DNA from: Prochlorococcus sp. AG-402-K16
GTDB taxonomy: Bacteria > Cyanobacteriota > Cyanobacteriia > PCC-6307 > Cyanobiaceae
Direction: 5' to 3'
DNA length: 64,000 nt
Assembly: GCA_003216795.1 (NCBI GenBank)
Contig: QCIH01000006.1
Location: 28,389 to 92,388 of the forward strand
Shown piece by piece: positions 50,613-59,751 of the stretch; positions within the stretch are counted from its first letter, which is position 1; every line of letters starts with the position of its first letter. The position numbers and the translations under genes are program-made. The notes under the pieces are model-generated. The model was not told where the DNA came from and searched no databases. It was given only the letters and a program-made list of their open reading frames with translations.

Positions 50613-52559
50613 TTGACCAATTTTGAGCCGAAACAATTAAAGAATATTTGGACTATTGAAGATAGTATTTCGACTTATAACATAGATAAATGGGGAGATA
50701 AATATTTTTCTATAAATTCCAAAGGAAATATATCAGTAACTAAAGATATAAAATCAGAAAATAAGATTGATCTTTTTAAGCTTGTTAAGGAACTTAAGAG
50801 TAGAGAAATAAATCCCCCATTAATCATAAGATTTAATGATATCTTGAAAGATCGAATAAATGCATTACATGACTCTTTTTTAAAAGCAATAAAAACCTAT
50901 AAATATAAGAACATTTATCAAGGCGTTTTTCCTGTCAAATGTAATCAACAGAAAAATGTCCTAGAAAAGATAATAGAGTTTGGTAACCAATGGAATTTTG
51001 GTTTAGAAGTAGGAAGTAAATCAGAACTATTAATTGGACTTGCACTTCTTGAAAACCAAAATTCATTATTAATATGCAACGGATATAAAGATAAAAAATA
51101 TATTGAGATTGCTACTTTGGCTAGAAAACTCGGCAAAAATCCAATAATAGTTATTGAACAACGAGATGAGGTAAAAAGAATTATTCAAGCAGTTCAATCA
51201 CTTAACGCGACTCCATTGATAGGAATTAGAGCAAAGTTATCAAGTAAAAGTAGTGGTAGGTGGGGTAAATCTATTGGAGATAATTCCAAATTTGGACTAT
51301 CAATCCCAGAAATTATGTTGACAATAAAAGAACTAAAAGAAGCAAATCTTATCAACGAAATGAAATTACTCCATTTTCACGTAGGCAGTCAAATAAGTGA
51401 TATTGCTGTGATTAAAGACGCATTACAAGAAGCGAGTCAAATATATGTTGAACTATGTAAACTAGGAGCCCCAATGCAATATATCGACGTTGGGGGAGGA
51501 TTAGGAATAGATTTTGATGGCACTAAAACCTCCTCCAACACTTCTACTAATTATTCTCTTCAAAATTATGCTAACGATGTAATTGCAACTATTAAGGATT
51601 CATGTGAATTAAATAATATCAATCATCCAACTATAATCTCAGAAAGTGGAAGAGCAATAATTAGTCATTGTTCAGTTTTAATTTTTAATGTCTTAGGAAC
51701 AAGTCATGTCAGTTCCAAAATACAAATTTTTGATAAAAAAAATCAACAATTAATAATTTCAAATTTACTTGAAACTTTCTATGAATTAAAAAAACTAAAC
51801 AATAAAAAAATAAATTTATCTCAAATAATTGAACTATGGAATGATGCAAAAAAGTTTAAAGAAGATTGCCTAGTCGCTTTTAGATTAGGATTTTTAAGTT
51901 TGGCAGAAAGAGCTTATGCCGAAGAACTTACTTGGGCTTGCGCAAAAGAAATTTCTAATAACCTGAATAATGATGAAATGAATCACCCTGATTTATCTGA
52001 AATTACAGAAACTCTTGCTTCAACTTATTATGCAAATTTATCTATCTTTAAATCTATTCCTGATAGCTGGGCAATAAATCAGATTTTTCCAATAGTACCA
52101 ATACATAGGCACTTAGAAGAGCCGTTCTGCAAAGGCAACTTTGCAGATTTAACTTGTGATTCAGATGGGAAACTAAATAATTTTATTGATGATGGAAAAA
52201 TTAAATCATTACTAAATTTACATAAGCCAGAGGAAGATAAAGATTATCTAATTGGAATTTTTATGACTGGAGCCTATCAAGAAGCATTAGGAAACTTCCA
52301 TAATTTATTTGGTAGTACAAACGTTGTTCATATAGACATAAATCGAGATGATTCATATAAGGTCAAAAATATTATTAAAGAGGACAGTAAATCTGAAATT
52401 TTACAATTATTAGATTACAGTTCAGCTTCTTTAGTTGAATCTATAAGGATTAATACTGAATCTGCAATTGATCAAAAAAAATTAACTATTGAGGAAGCAA
52501 GGAAATTAATGGATCAAATCGAAATTAGTCTCAGAAAAAGTAGTTATTTATCAGAATGA
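50613..52559 (+). CDS. speA: biosynthetic arginine decarboxylase
   Basis: [42 protein letters not shown] start inferred. Confidence 0.95.
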   Translation: MTNFEPKQLKNIWTIEDSISTYNIDKWGDKYFSINSKGNISVTKDIKSENKIDLFKLVKELKSREINPPLIIRFNDILKDRINALHDSFLKAIKTYKYKNIYQGVFPVKCNQQKNVLEKIIEFGNQWNFGLEVGSKSELLIGLALLENQNSLLICNGYKDKKYIEIATLARKLGKNPIIVIEQRDEVKRIIQAVQSLNATPLIGIRAKLSSKSSGRWGKSIGDNSKFGLSIPEIMLTIKELKEANLINEMKLLHFHVGSQISDIAVIKDALQEASQIYVELCKLGAPMQYIDVGGGLGIDFDGTKTSSNTSTNYSLQNYANDVIATIKDSCELNNINHPTIISESGRAIISHCSVLIFNVLGTSHVSSKIQIFDKKNQQLIISNLLETFYELKKLNNKKINLSQIIELWNDAKKFKEDCLVAFRLGFLSLAERAYAEELTWACAKEISNNLNNDEMNHPDLSEITETLASTYYANLSIFKSIPDSWAINQIFPIVPIHRHLEEPFCKGNFADLTCDSDGKLNNFIDDGKIKSLLNLHKPEEDKDYLIGIFMTGAYQEALGNFHNLFGSTNVVHIDINRDDSYKVKNIIKEDSKSEILQLLDYSSASLVESIRINTESAIDQKKLTIEEARKLMDQIEISLRKSSYLSE

Positions 52560-55204
52560 CTATCTAATATTTTTTGCAAATGATTTTTAGCATAATCAAG
52601 AGCGTCACTTAACTTATCAATATCTTTAGCACCTGCTTGAGCAAAGTTAGGCTTTCCTCCTCCACCTCCCGAACAAATTCTTGCAATCTCATTAATTAAT
52701 TTTCCTGCATGCAATCCTTTTTTTACTGCATCATCTCCTAAAGAAACTACAAATAACAACTTTCTATTTTCTGGATTTGGTATTCCCCCAAGAATCACTA
52801 TCGCTTTATTTCCCAAATGAGAAGTTAAATTAAGTGCTGCAGATTGCAAAGAATTCCCATCTAAACCATCAATCTGATTTACTAAAATAGAATAAGAATT
52901 TACTATTTGTGAGGATGATTTTATAGAAGAGTATTTAAAATATGCAATTTCATCTTTCATTTTTTGTATCTCTTTATTCTTAGTAATAAGCTCTGCTTGC
53001 AAATTATTAACCCTTTCAAAAAGTTGACTAGGATTTGCTTTTAACAAATCACTTAGTTGGTTTACTAAAGAATTTCTATCACTGAAATAGTCTAATGCTG
53101 ATTGGCCTGACAATGCTTCGATTCTTCTTACTCCGGCTGAGATTCCTTCCTCACTAATTATTTTGAAAGAACCTAATACTGATGTAGTTTTAACATGTGT
53201 GCCACCACAAAGTTCCATTGAAACTCCTGGTACATTAACAACGCGCACCTCATCATCATATTTTTCTCCAAACATTGCGACTGCGCCTTTTTCGAGAGCC
53301 TCACTCTTAGACATATTTTTTATTTCTAGGACATGATTTTCCATAATCCAAGAGTTAACTAAAGTCTCAATCTTAGAAATTTGATCTTTAGAAATAGGAT
53401 TGGAGGAATTAAAGTCAAATCTTAATTTATTAAAAGCTACTAATGAACCTTTTTGTCCCACACTTTTATCAACAACTGATTTAAGTGCAGATTGCAATAA
53501 ATGAGTAGCTGTATGATTTGCCGCAGCCTTAGCTCTATTAGAGGAGCTAACATTAGTATTAACTTTTTGTCCAATAGTTAATATTCCTTTTTTGATCGTT
53601 CCATAATGTAAAAAAACATTTTTCTTTCGTATAACATTATCAACCAAGACCTCTACATCTTTTGAAAATATTGTTCCAATATCACCAACTTGCCCGCCAG
53701 ATTCTCCATAGAAAGTAGTCTGATCAAGAACAATTAAAACTTTCTGACCCTCACTTGCTTGCTTAACTAATGTTGAATCCAAGAATATACCCTTTATTTC
53801 AGCTTCGGAAAGAAGCGAATCATAACCATTAAAAACAGTTTTGTTAAAAAGATCTATTTCTCTCTCTAATGATCCCTCTAATGTCAAATCAATATTATTT
53901 GAAGCAGCTTTAGCTCTTTCTTTTTGTGCATTCATTTCTTCTTCAAAGCCCTTTACATCTACACTGATACCATTTTCATCAGCAATTTCTACAGTAAGTT
54001 CCAGAGGAAATCCATAAGTATCATAAAGTTCAAAAGCTTTAAAACCAGAAATTAATTTCTTCCCTGAAGAGATTAACTCATCTAGCAATTTCTCTCCTCT
54101 TTCAAGAGTTTCCCTAAATCTTATTTCTTCAATTTTTATCTCATTCAAAATTAAATCATTATTATTTTTTAAATCAGGATAATTATTTTGCATTAAATTG
54201 ATCCCGACATTAGCAATATGAGGTAAAAATTCATTTTTTATACCTAATAATCTGCCATGTCTCACCATTCTTCTAATGAGCCTTCTTAATATATATCCCC
54301 TGCCGAGATTACTTGCTGCTACTCCATCAGAAATTAAATGAATAACAGCTCTTGTATGATCACCAATGATTTTTAATGATATTTTGTTTTTATCATCTGA
54401 AGAAAAATAATCAATATTTGCAATCTCACAAATTTTTTGAATAATAGGAAAAATTAAATCTGTCTCATAATTATTTTGCTTTTTTTGTAGTATTTGGGCC
54501 ATCCTTTCAAGACCCATTCCTGTGTCAATATTTTTAAATTTTAAATCTGTCAATTTTCCATTAGGATCACGATTATATTGCATAAAAACAAGATTATAAA
54601 ATTCAATAAAACGATCTCCATCTTCTAAATCAATATTCTGCAGACCCTTTTCAGGATGAAAATCATAATAAAGTTCTGAACAAGGTCCACATGGACCTGT
54701 TTTGCCAGATGACCAAAAATTATCTTCCTCACCTAGTTTCACTATCCTATCTGGATGAATACCAATTTCATCACTCCAAATTTTTGCAGACTCTTCGTCT
54801 TCGTGAAAAACACTCACAATTATATTTTCTACAGAAAGTTGATAAATATTAGTAACTAATTCCCAAGCCCAGTGAATAGCCTCTTTTTTAAAATAATCTC
54901 CAAAAGAGAAATTACCAAGCATTTCGAAAAAAGTGTGGTGTCTAGCTGTAACTCCAACGTTTTCTATATCGTTTGTTCTGATGCACTTTTGGCTAGATGT
55001 AGCCCTTTTTGATGGTCTTTCTTTTAAACCTAAAAAAACTGGTTTAAAAGGTAGCATTCCAGCAATTGTGAGCATAACCGTGGGGTCATCTGGAATCAAA
55101 GATGCACTTGGGATGATTTTATGTAATTTTTCACTGTAAAATTTTAAAAAAGCGTTTCTTATCTCATCTCCAGTTACTATTTTTTTAATTAGTTGAGATG
55201 TCAT
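52544..55204 (-). CDS. alaS: alanyl-tRNA synthetase
   Basis: Catalytic core, [30 protein letters not shown]. Confidence 0.97.
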   Translation of the reverse strand: MTSQLIKKIVTGDEIRNAFLKFYSEKLHKIIPSASLIPDDPTVMLTIAGMLPFKPVFLGLKERPSKRATSSQKCIRTNDIENVGVTARHHTFFEMLGNFSFGDYFKKEAIHWAWELVTNIYQLSVENIIVSVFHEDEESAKIWSDEIGIHPDRIVKLGEEDNFWSSGKTGPCGPCSELYYDFHPEKGLQNIDLEDGDRFIEFYNLVFMQYNRDPNGKLTDLKFKNIDTGMGLERMAQILQKKQNNYETDLIFPIIQKICEIANIDYFSSDDKNKISLKIIGDHTRAVIHLISDGVAASNLGRGYILRRLIRRMVRHGRLLGIKNEFLPHIANVGINLMQNNYPDLKNNNDLILNEIKIEEIRFRETLERGEKLLDELISSGKKLISGFKAFELYDTYGFPLELTVEIADENGISVDVKGFEEEMNAQKERAKAASNNIDLTLEGSLEREIDLFNKTVFNGYDSLLSEAEIKGIFLDSTLVKQASEGQKVLIVLDQTTFYGESGGQVGDIGTIFSKDVEVLVDNVIRKKNVFLHYGTIKKGILTIGQKVNTNVSSSNRAKAAANHTATHLLQSALKSVVDKSVGQKGSLVAFNKLRFDFNSSNPISKDQISKIETLVNSWIMENHVLEIKNMSKSEALEKGAVAMFGEKYDDEVRVVNVPGVSMELCGGTHVKTTSVLGSFKIISEEGISAGVRRIEALSGQSALDYFSDRNSLVNQLSDLLKANPSQLFERVNNLQAELITKNKEIQKMKDEIAYFKYSSIKSSSQIVNSYSILVNQIDGLDGNSLQSAALNLTSHLGNKAIVILGGIPNPENRKLLFVVSLGDDAVKKGLHAGKLINEIARICSGGGGGKPNFAQAGAKDIDKLSDALDYAKNHLQKILDSHSDK

Positions 55205-55324
55205 TTATCCAGAATAAAAAGATTCAAAAATTAAAGAAAAGCGTAATTTCGGTTATTTCGCAAAAATAATCACGCGAATTTACATTCTATATAACTAAAG
55301 TTAATTTATAAAGCTAATTATTCT

Positions 55325-57100
55325 ATGATAACCTCTGCCCAGACAAGTAATTCTAAATTGGCACAAACTAATAACAAGTTGACGGTTCAATCTCAAAACT
55401 TTGCGGATGATTCTTGTGCTATAAGATCTTTGGATTGGGATCGCAGTAGATTTGATATTGAATTTGGTTTAAGAAATGGAACTACTTACAATAGTTTTAT
55501 TATTAAAGGCGAGAAACTAGCAATTATTGATACTAGTCACGCAAAGTTCGAAGAATTATGGTTTGAAGAATTACTGAAAAAAGTAAATCCACAAGAAGTT
55601 GATTATTTAATTACAAGCCATACAGAACCTGATCATTCTGGTTTAATAGGTAATCTTTTAGAACTAAACGATAATATTACAGTAGTTGGATCAAAATTAG
55701 CCCTTAAATTTATTGAAGACCAAATACATATTCCCTTTAAGCGTCTAGAGGTTAAGAGTGGAGAGTTTTTAAATCTCGGAACTAATCCTAGTAGTGGTCT
55801 TGAACATAATATTGAATTCATAAGTGCACCAAATTTACATTGGCCAGATACTATATTTTCATATGATCACAGCACACATGTTCTCTATACATGCGATGCA
55901 TTTGGTCTCCATTATTGTTCTGACCAATTTTTTGACACTGATCAAAAGGAAATATACGAAGATTTCCGGTTTTATTACGATTGCCTTATGGGTCCAAACG
56001 CTAGAAGTGTTCTGCAGGCAATTAAAAGAATAGATAAGCTACCTGAGTTAAAAACAATAGCTGTTGGTCATGGGCCTTTGCTACATAATCAGGTCAATTT
56101 TTGGAAAGCGAAATATCTAGAATGGAGTAGCAATAAAAGCAAAGGTAATGATTTTGTGTCAGTCTGCTATATAAGCGACTATGGTTATTGCGATCGACTA
56201 AGTCAAGCGATATCTCATGGAATAAATAAAGCAGATGCACAGGTTCAATTAGTAGATTTAAGATCTTCTGACCCACAAGAATTAACAAGTTTAATTTCCG
56301 AATCAAAAGCAATAGTAATTCCTACATGGCCAGTGGACTCAGATAATGAATTAAAAGAATCTCTCGGTACTTTATTTGCAGCACTTAAACCAAAACAATT
56401 TACTGCAGTCTATGATGCATTTGGTGGAAATGATGAACCAATAGATTCCCTAGCAAATAAATTAAGAGAACTTGGCCAAAAAGAAGCTTTTTCCCCTCTA
56501 AGAGTTAGAAATATTCCAGATCCCATTGTTTATCAACAATTCGAAGAAGCTGGAACTGACTTGGGTCAATTGATCAATAAAAAGAAGAATATTGCCTCTA
56601 TGAAGAGCCTTGATTCAAATTTAGATAAAGCGTTAGGCAGATTAAGTGGAGGATTATATGTAGTAACAGCGAGCCAAGGGGAAGGTTCGACATTTAGACA
56701 AAGTGCAATGGTCGCAAGTTGGGTTAGTCAAGCAAGCTTTTCTCCACCAGGTATTACAGTTGCAGTAGCAAAAGATAGAGCTATTGAATCATATATGCAA
56801 GTTGGGAAAGGTTTTGTTGTGAATATCTTGAGAGAAGATAACTATCAAAAAATGTTCAGACATTTTTTAAAAAGATTTGCCCCTGGAGCCGATAGATTTG
56901 CGGATGTAGATGTAATTAGCAACATCGCTGAAGGAGGACCAGTTCTCTCAGATTCACTCGCCTTTTTAGATTGTAAAGTCAGTTCAAGACTGGAGACTCC
57001 AGACCATTGGATAATTTACGGAATTGTTGAAAATGGTAATGTTTCTGACTTATCATGTAAGACAGCTGTTCATCACAGAAAAGTTGCTAATCACTACTAA
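55325..57100 (+). CDS. flv3: flavodiiron protein with C-terminal flavin reductase (Flv3-type)
   Basis: Intact ligand motif TSHTEPDHSG, flavodoxin domain, C-terminal flavin reductase ASWVSQASFSPPGITVAVAKDRAIES. Confidence 0.88.
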   Translation: MITSAQTSNSKLAQTNNKLTVQSQNFADDSCAIRSLDWDRSRFDIEFGLRNGTTYNSFIIKGEKLAIIDTSHAKFEELWFEELLKKVNPQEVDYLITSHTEPDHSGLIGNLLELNDNITVVGSKLALKFIEDQIHIPFKRLEVKSGEFLNLGTNPSSGLEHNIEFISAPNLHWPDTIFSYDHSTHVLYTCDAFGLHYCSDQFFDTDQKEIYEDFRFYYDCLMGPNARSVLQAIKRIDKLPELKTIAVGHGPLLHNQVNFWKAKYLEWSSNKSKGNDFVSVCYISDYGYCDRLSQAISHGINKADAQVQLVDLRSSDPQELTSLISESKAIVIPTWPVDSDNELKESLGTLFAALKPKQFTAVYDAFGGNDEPIDSLANKLRELGQKEAFSPLRVRNIPDPIVYQQFEEAGTDLGQLINKKKNIASMKSLDSNLDKALGRLSGGLYVVTASQGEGSTFRQSAMVASWVSQASFSPPGITVAVAKDRAIESYMQVGKGFVVNILREDNYQKMFRHFLKRFAPGADRFADVDVISNIAEGGPVLSDSLAFLDCKVSSRLETPDHWIIYGIVENGNVSDLSCKTAVHHRKVANHY

Positions 57101-57295
57101 GTCATTATTTTTGTAAATTTCGTACAAATCCATTGTAATAACTAGTATTAAGCAGTGTTACCTTAGAGTGGAAAATTAGTTTAAAAAATAGTATAACTCA
57201 AGTCATAGAAAGGGATTTTGCTGAATTAATAGTTGAAAATTAGTTGAATTTCGATCCCCCATCTAAGGCAAATATTTGTGAGAAAAAACTGAAGA

Positions 57296-57541
57296 ATGAA
57301 TCAATCAAACATGCAAATTGATTTAAAAAATATCGAAGGAATTAAAAACTTTGTTGACGAAGGTGGATATGATATTGAGAAAATTCTTTCAGTTCTTATC
57401 AGGATCAATTTGGGAAATGGAGACAATACTAAACAAAATGAATTAGATGCTTACAGAGTCGCAAAACTCAAAGCAAACCAAATTCATAAGAGATTTCGAC
57501 TAAATGATAGTGCTGGAAGAGTTTTGGATCTATTTAGTTAA
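57296..57541 (+). CDS. hypothetical small protein in flv3-flv1 insert
   Basis: 81-aa ORF with protein-like composition. Confidence 0.55.
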   Translation: MNQSNMQIDLKNIEGIKNFVDEGGYDIEKILSVLIRINLGNGDNTKQNELDAYRVAKLKANQIHKRFRLNDSAGRVLDLFS

Positions 57542-57622
57542 AAATATTTAAATCAGATCTTTTTGTATAAAACCGATATTACTTTTTAAGTGGTTGAAGT
57601 TGCGTTAGGAAAATTATCTTAA

Positions 57623-57955
57623 TTAGTTCATCTGAATCCCATTTAACCATTTGCCATATGTTATATCTCCATTTGCTTGGGTAAAAGTACATGTTCCATT
57701 AAACTTACCATTAACAAAATCTCCTACATATTTATCCCCATTTAACCAACTATAAGTACCTGTACCATTAAACTTACCATTAACAAAATCTCCCACATAT
57801 TTATCCCCATTTGGTAGCAATAAACTACCTTTGCTAGTTCTTCTGCTTATAGCAACTAAATTTTTATACGGAAGGGCATATGCATTTTTCCCAATTCCTA
57901 AGTTAGTTAAAAAGAGAGAGGTCAACAAAAAAGAAATTGGTATCCTAAACCTCAT
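57623..57955 (-). CDS. secreted MORN-repeat protein
   Basis: Signal-peptide-like N-terminus; repeats LLPNGDKYVGDFVNGKFNGTGTYSWLNGDKYVGDFVNGKFNGTCTFTQANGDITYGKW. Confidence 0.8.
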   Translation of the reverse strand: MRFRIPISFLLTSLFLTNLGIGKNAYALPYKNLVAISRRTSKGSLLLPNGDKYVGDFVNGKFNGTGTYSWLNGDKYVGDFVNGKFNGTCTFTQANGDITYGKWLNGIQMN

Positions 57956-58322
57956 TAATAAAAAATCCGAATCAAAAAAAGTGTAACAATATATACCAAA
58001 AAATGAGTGAGAGCATCATAAGAACATGTATAAATACTTATGAATATGAGATCTAAAACCACCTATGAAGTGCTTTATTATCGTTGATTATTAACTCATG
58101 TAAATAGAGTACGGGTACGCAAAAGAATTATATTTTTTTGTATAAATAACTCTGTCAGGTTTGATTGAGATGTTTTTGGTACTGAAGTCCTTAAAGATAC
58201 TTCAAAGAGATTATTTAAGAGATTTTAGATTTTAAATATGTTTATAAATATTGTTAAGCAATATAGTTCAAGACCGTAATAGATAAGCAAAGACAGTTCA
58301 CACCATTACAAACAGAATAAAG

Positions 58323-58547
58323 ATGCAGCAAATTTTAGACACCAGAGATGCCGTTAGGCAAACCGCCGAAGGTGGTTTCCATAGAGTCCTTCGTAAGAAT
58401 GTTTCATACAACAAATACGAGGATCATATTCAGAAGATTGAAAAAGACCTGGAGAAGAAACACCGATTAGGATATTCTGCATTGGTTAAGTTTCTGATTC
58501 TGAAAGAAGGCCAACAACAGTTTGGAATTCCATTTATGGCATCATGA
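58323..58547 (+). CDS. hypothetical small charged protein
   Basis: 74-aa ORF; MQQILDTRDAVRQTAEGGFHRVLRKNVSYNKYEDHIQKIEKDLEKK... Confidence 0.55.
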   Translation: MQQILDTRDAVRQTAEGGFHRVLRKNVSYNKYEDHIQKIEKDLEKKHRLGYSALVKFLILKEGQQQFGIPFMAS

Positions 58548-58693
58548 TGATTAACATAAATCTCAACAAGGTTGATGAAACAAAGATGAGAGAAGTAATG
58601 AGAAAGGATCGCAGACCGTTTACACAGTTAGAGATAAAACAATGGTTTTTGGATCAATTAAATCGGTCATATATAAGGAAACTTATTCAGTAG
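58544..58693 (+). CDS. hypothetical small protein (49 aa), coupled to the preceding ORF
   Basis: Hand-translated: MMININLNKVDETKMREVMRKDRRPFTQLEIKQWFLDQLNRSYIRKLIQ*; ATGATGA start/stop overlap. Confidence 0.5.
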   Translation: MMININLNKVDETKMREVMRKDRRPFTQLEIKQWFLDQLNRSYIRKLIQ

Positions 58694-58706
58694 ATCAATA
58701 AATTCA

Positions 58707-58842
58707 TTAATAATGCGGAGGTTCTGATTCCTCTGGAGGTGAATAGTTATCCTCATCATTACTTTTTGTCTTTTTTCAGAAATACTCTTCGGATGGATCT
58801 AATCCATCATTATCGTAATTCCGTTCTTTCCCATTTAAAAAT
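58707..58842 (-). pseudogene. remnant of a small acidic protein interrupted by an in-frame TGA
   Basis: Same-frame translation ...NGKERNYDNDGLDPSEEYF[TGA]KKTKSNDEDNYSPPEESEPPHY*; no good start codon found. Confidence 0.4.
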
Positions 58843-58862
58843 CAAGAAAAATTAATGGTCTT

Positions 58863-58967
58863 TTATTCTTTACCTTTAAATAAATCAACTTTAATATCAA
58901 AAGTAACCACTACTCCAATGCTTATAAGCAGTAATCCAATCGCAATTTGAGGTGAAGGTAAAACCAT
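58863..58967 (-). CDS. small single-TM peptide (34 aa)
   Basis: Hand-translated: MVLPSPQIAIGLLLISIGVVVTFDIKVDLFKGKE*. Confidence 0.45.
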   Translation of the reverse strand: MVLPSPQIAIGLLLISIGVVVTFDIKVDLFKGKE

Positions 58968-59060
58968 ATAAAACTCATTTGCAGTAACCCTATCGAATCC
59001 AATCAAGCATTGATGAAAGATTGAGTAATATTAATTCTGAACAAAAAAACACATTTAAAT

Positions 59061-59255
59061 ATGACAAACATAGAAAATGATCTTGATATTTATTACGCAG
59101 TAGGAAATGCAAATACTCAAAGACAAGAAAATGAAATTGCCGCAATTATGAAAAAACGTAATTCTGCGGGTTGGAAGTTAATCTCAACAAGCACTGCGAT
59201 AGTAGATACTAAAAACCAATTTTCAAATCTTTATCTATTTTGGGAAAAGAAATAG
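59061..59255 (+). CDS. DUF4177-like small protein
   Basis: ...NEIAAIMKKRNSAGWKLISTSTAIVDTKNQFSNLYLFWEKK resembles the DUF4177 pattern. Confidence 0.5.
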   Translation: MTNIENDLDIYYAVGNANTQRQENEIAAIMKKRNSAGWKLISTSTAIVDTKNQFSNLYLFWEKK

Positions 59256-59425
59256 TAATTAATACTGTAGATATTTGGCACCTTATTCCAGTAAATTAAA
59301 AACATCAGAAACTCCTCACACACTAATTTCTGATAAGTAAACATCCTTTTCTCTAAATTAGGGTGTTTTTTTATTGCCATAAATCCCTTAATGCACAACT
59401 GGCACATGTGACAGTTAAGTAACAT
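59231..59425 (-). CDS. small Cys-rich hypothetical protein
   Basis: MLLNCHMCQLCIKGFMAIKKHPNLEKRMFTYQKLVCEEFLMFLIYWNKV...; purine-rich stretch upstream. Conflicts with an antisense sRNA reading of the same region. Confidence 0.4.
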   Translation of the reverse strand: MLLNCHMCQLCIKGFMAIKKHPNLEKRMFTYQKLVCEEFLMFLIYWNKVPNIYSINYYFFSQNR

Positions 59426-59474
59426 TCCATTTCCCTCTTCCACGGAAAAGAAAAATATGGCATAGTTTATTCAC

Positions 59475-59567
59475 GTGTGAAGGAGTGGTTTTACTGATAC
59501 AGTGGAAACAAGGAAACACTTGATTTAGTAAAACCTTAAAGGACCCTTAGTAATAAGGGTCTTTTTT
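59475..59567 (+). ncRNA. candidate structured small RNA ending in a Rho-independent terminator
   Basis: Stem GGTTTTACT (59487-59495) / AGTAAAACC (59527-59535), then GACCCTTA GTAA TAAGGGTC TTTTTT (59542-59567). No ORF on this strand; 5' end unknown. Confidence 0.4.
59542..59567 (+). terminator. Rho-independent terminator
   Basis: 8-bp perfect stem GACCCTTA/TAAGGGTC, GTAA loop, T6. Confidence 0.85.
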
Positions 59568-59751
59568 AATGCGTAATCACTACATGCGAATAATGACCAA
59601 TAGGGAATCTGTGTGGGTATAATTAACGGATTAAAAGATTTTCCAGAACATAGAATGTTTAGGTCGGCAGTTGAAAGTCAGTTGAAAACTTTTTCTAGTT
59701 CAGTGCAGGACTAGAAAGTTTATATTCACTATTAGAAAATAAGTCTTTGAA

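Noticed and set aside
58091-58110. Possible NtcA box (GTA...TAC) at gtaaatagagtac
   Set aside because: Spacing is 7 nt rather than the canonical 8, and there is no convincing downstream promoter.
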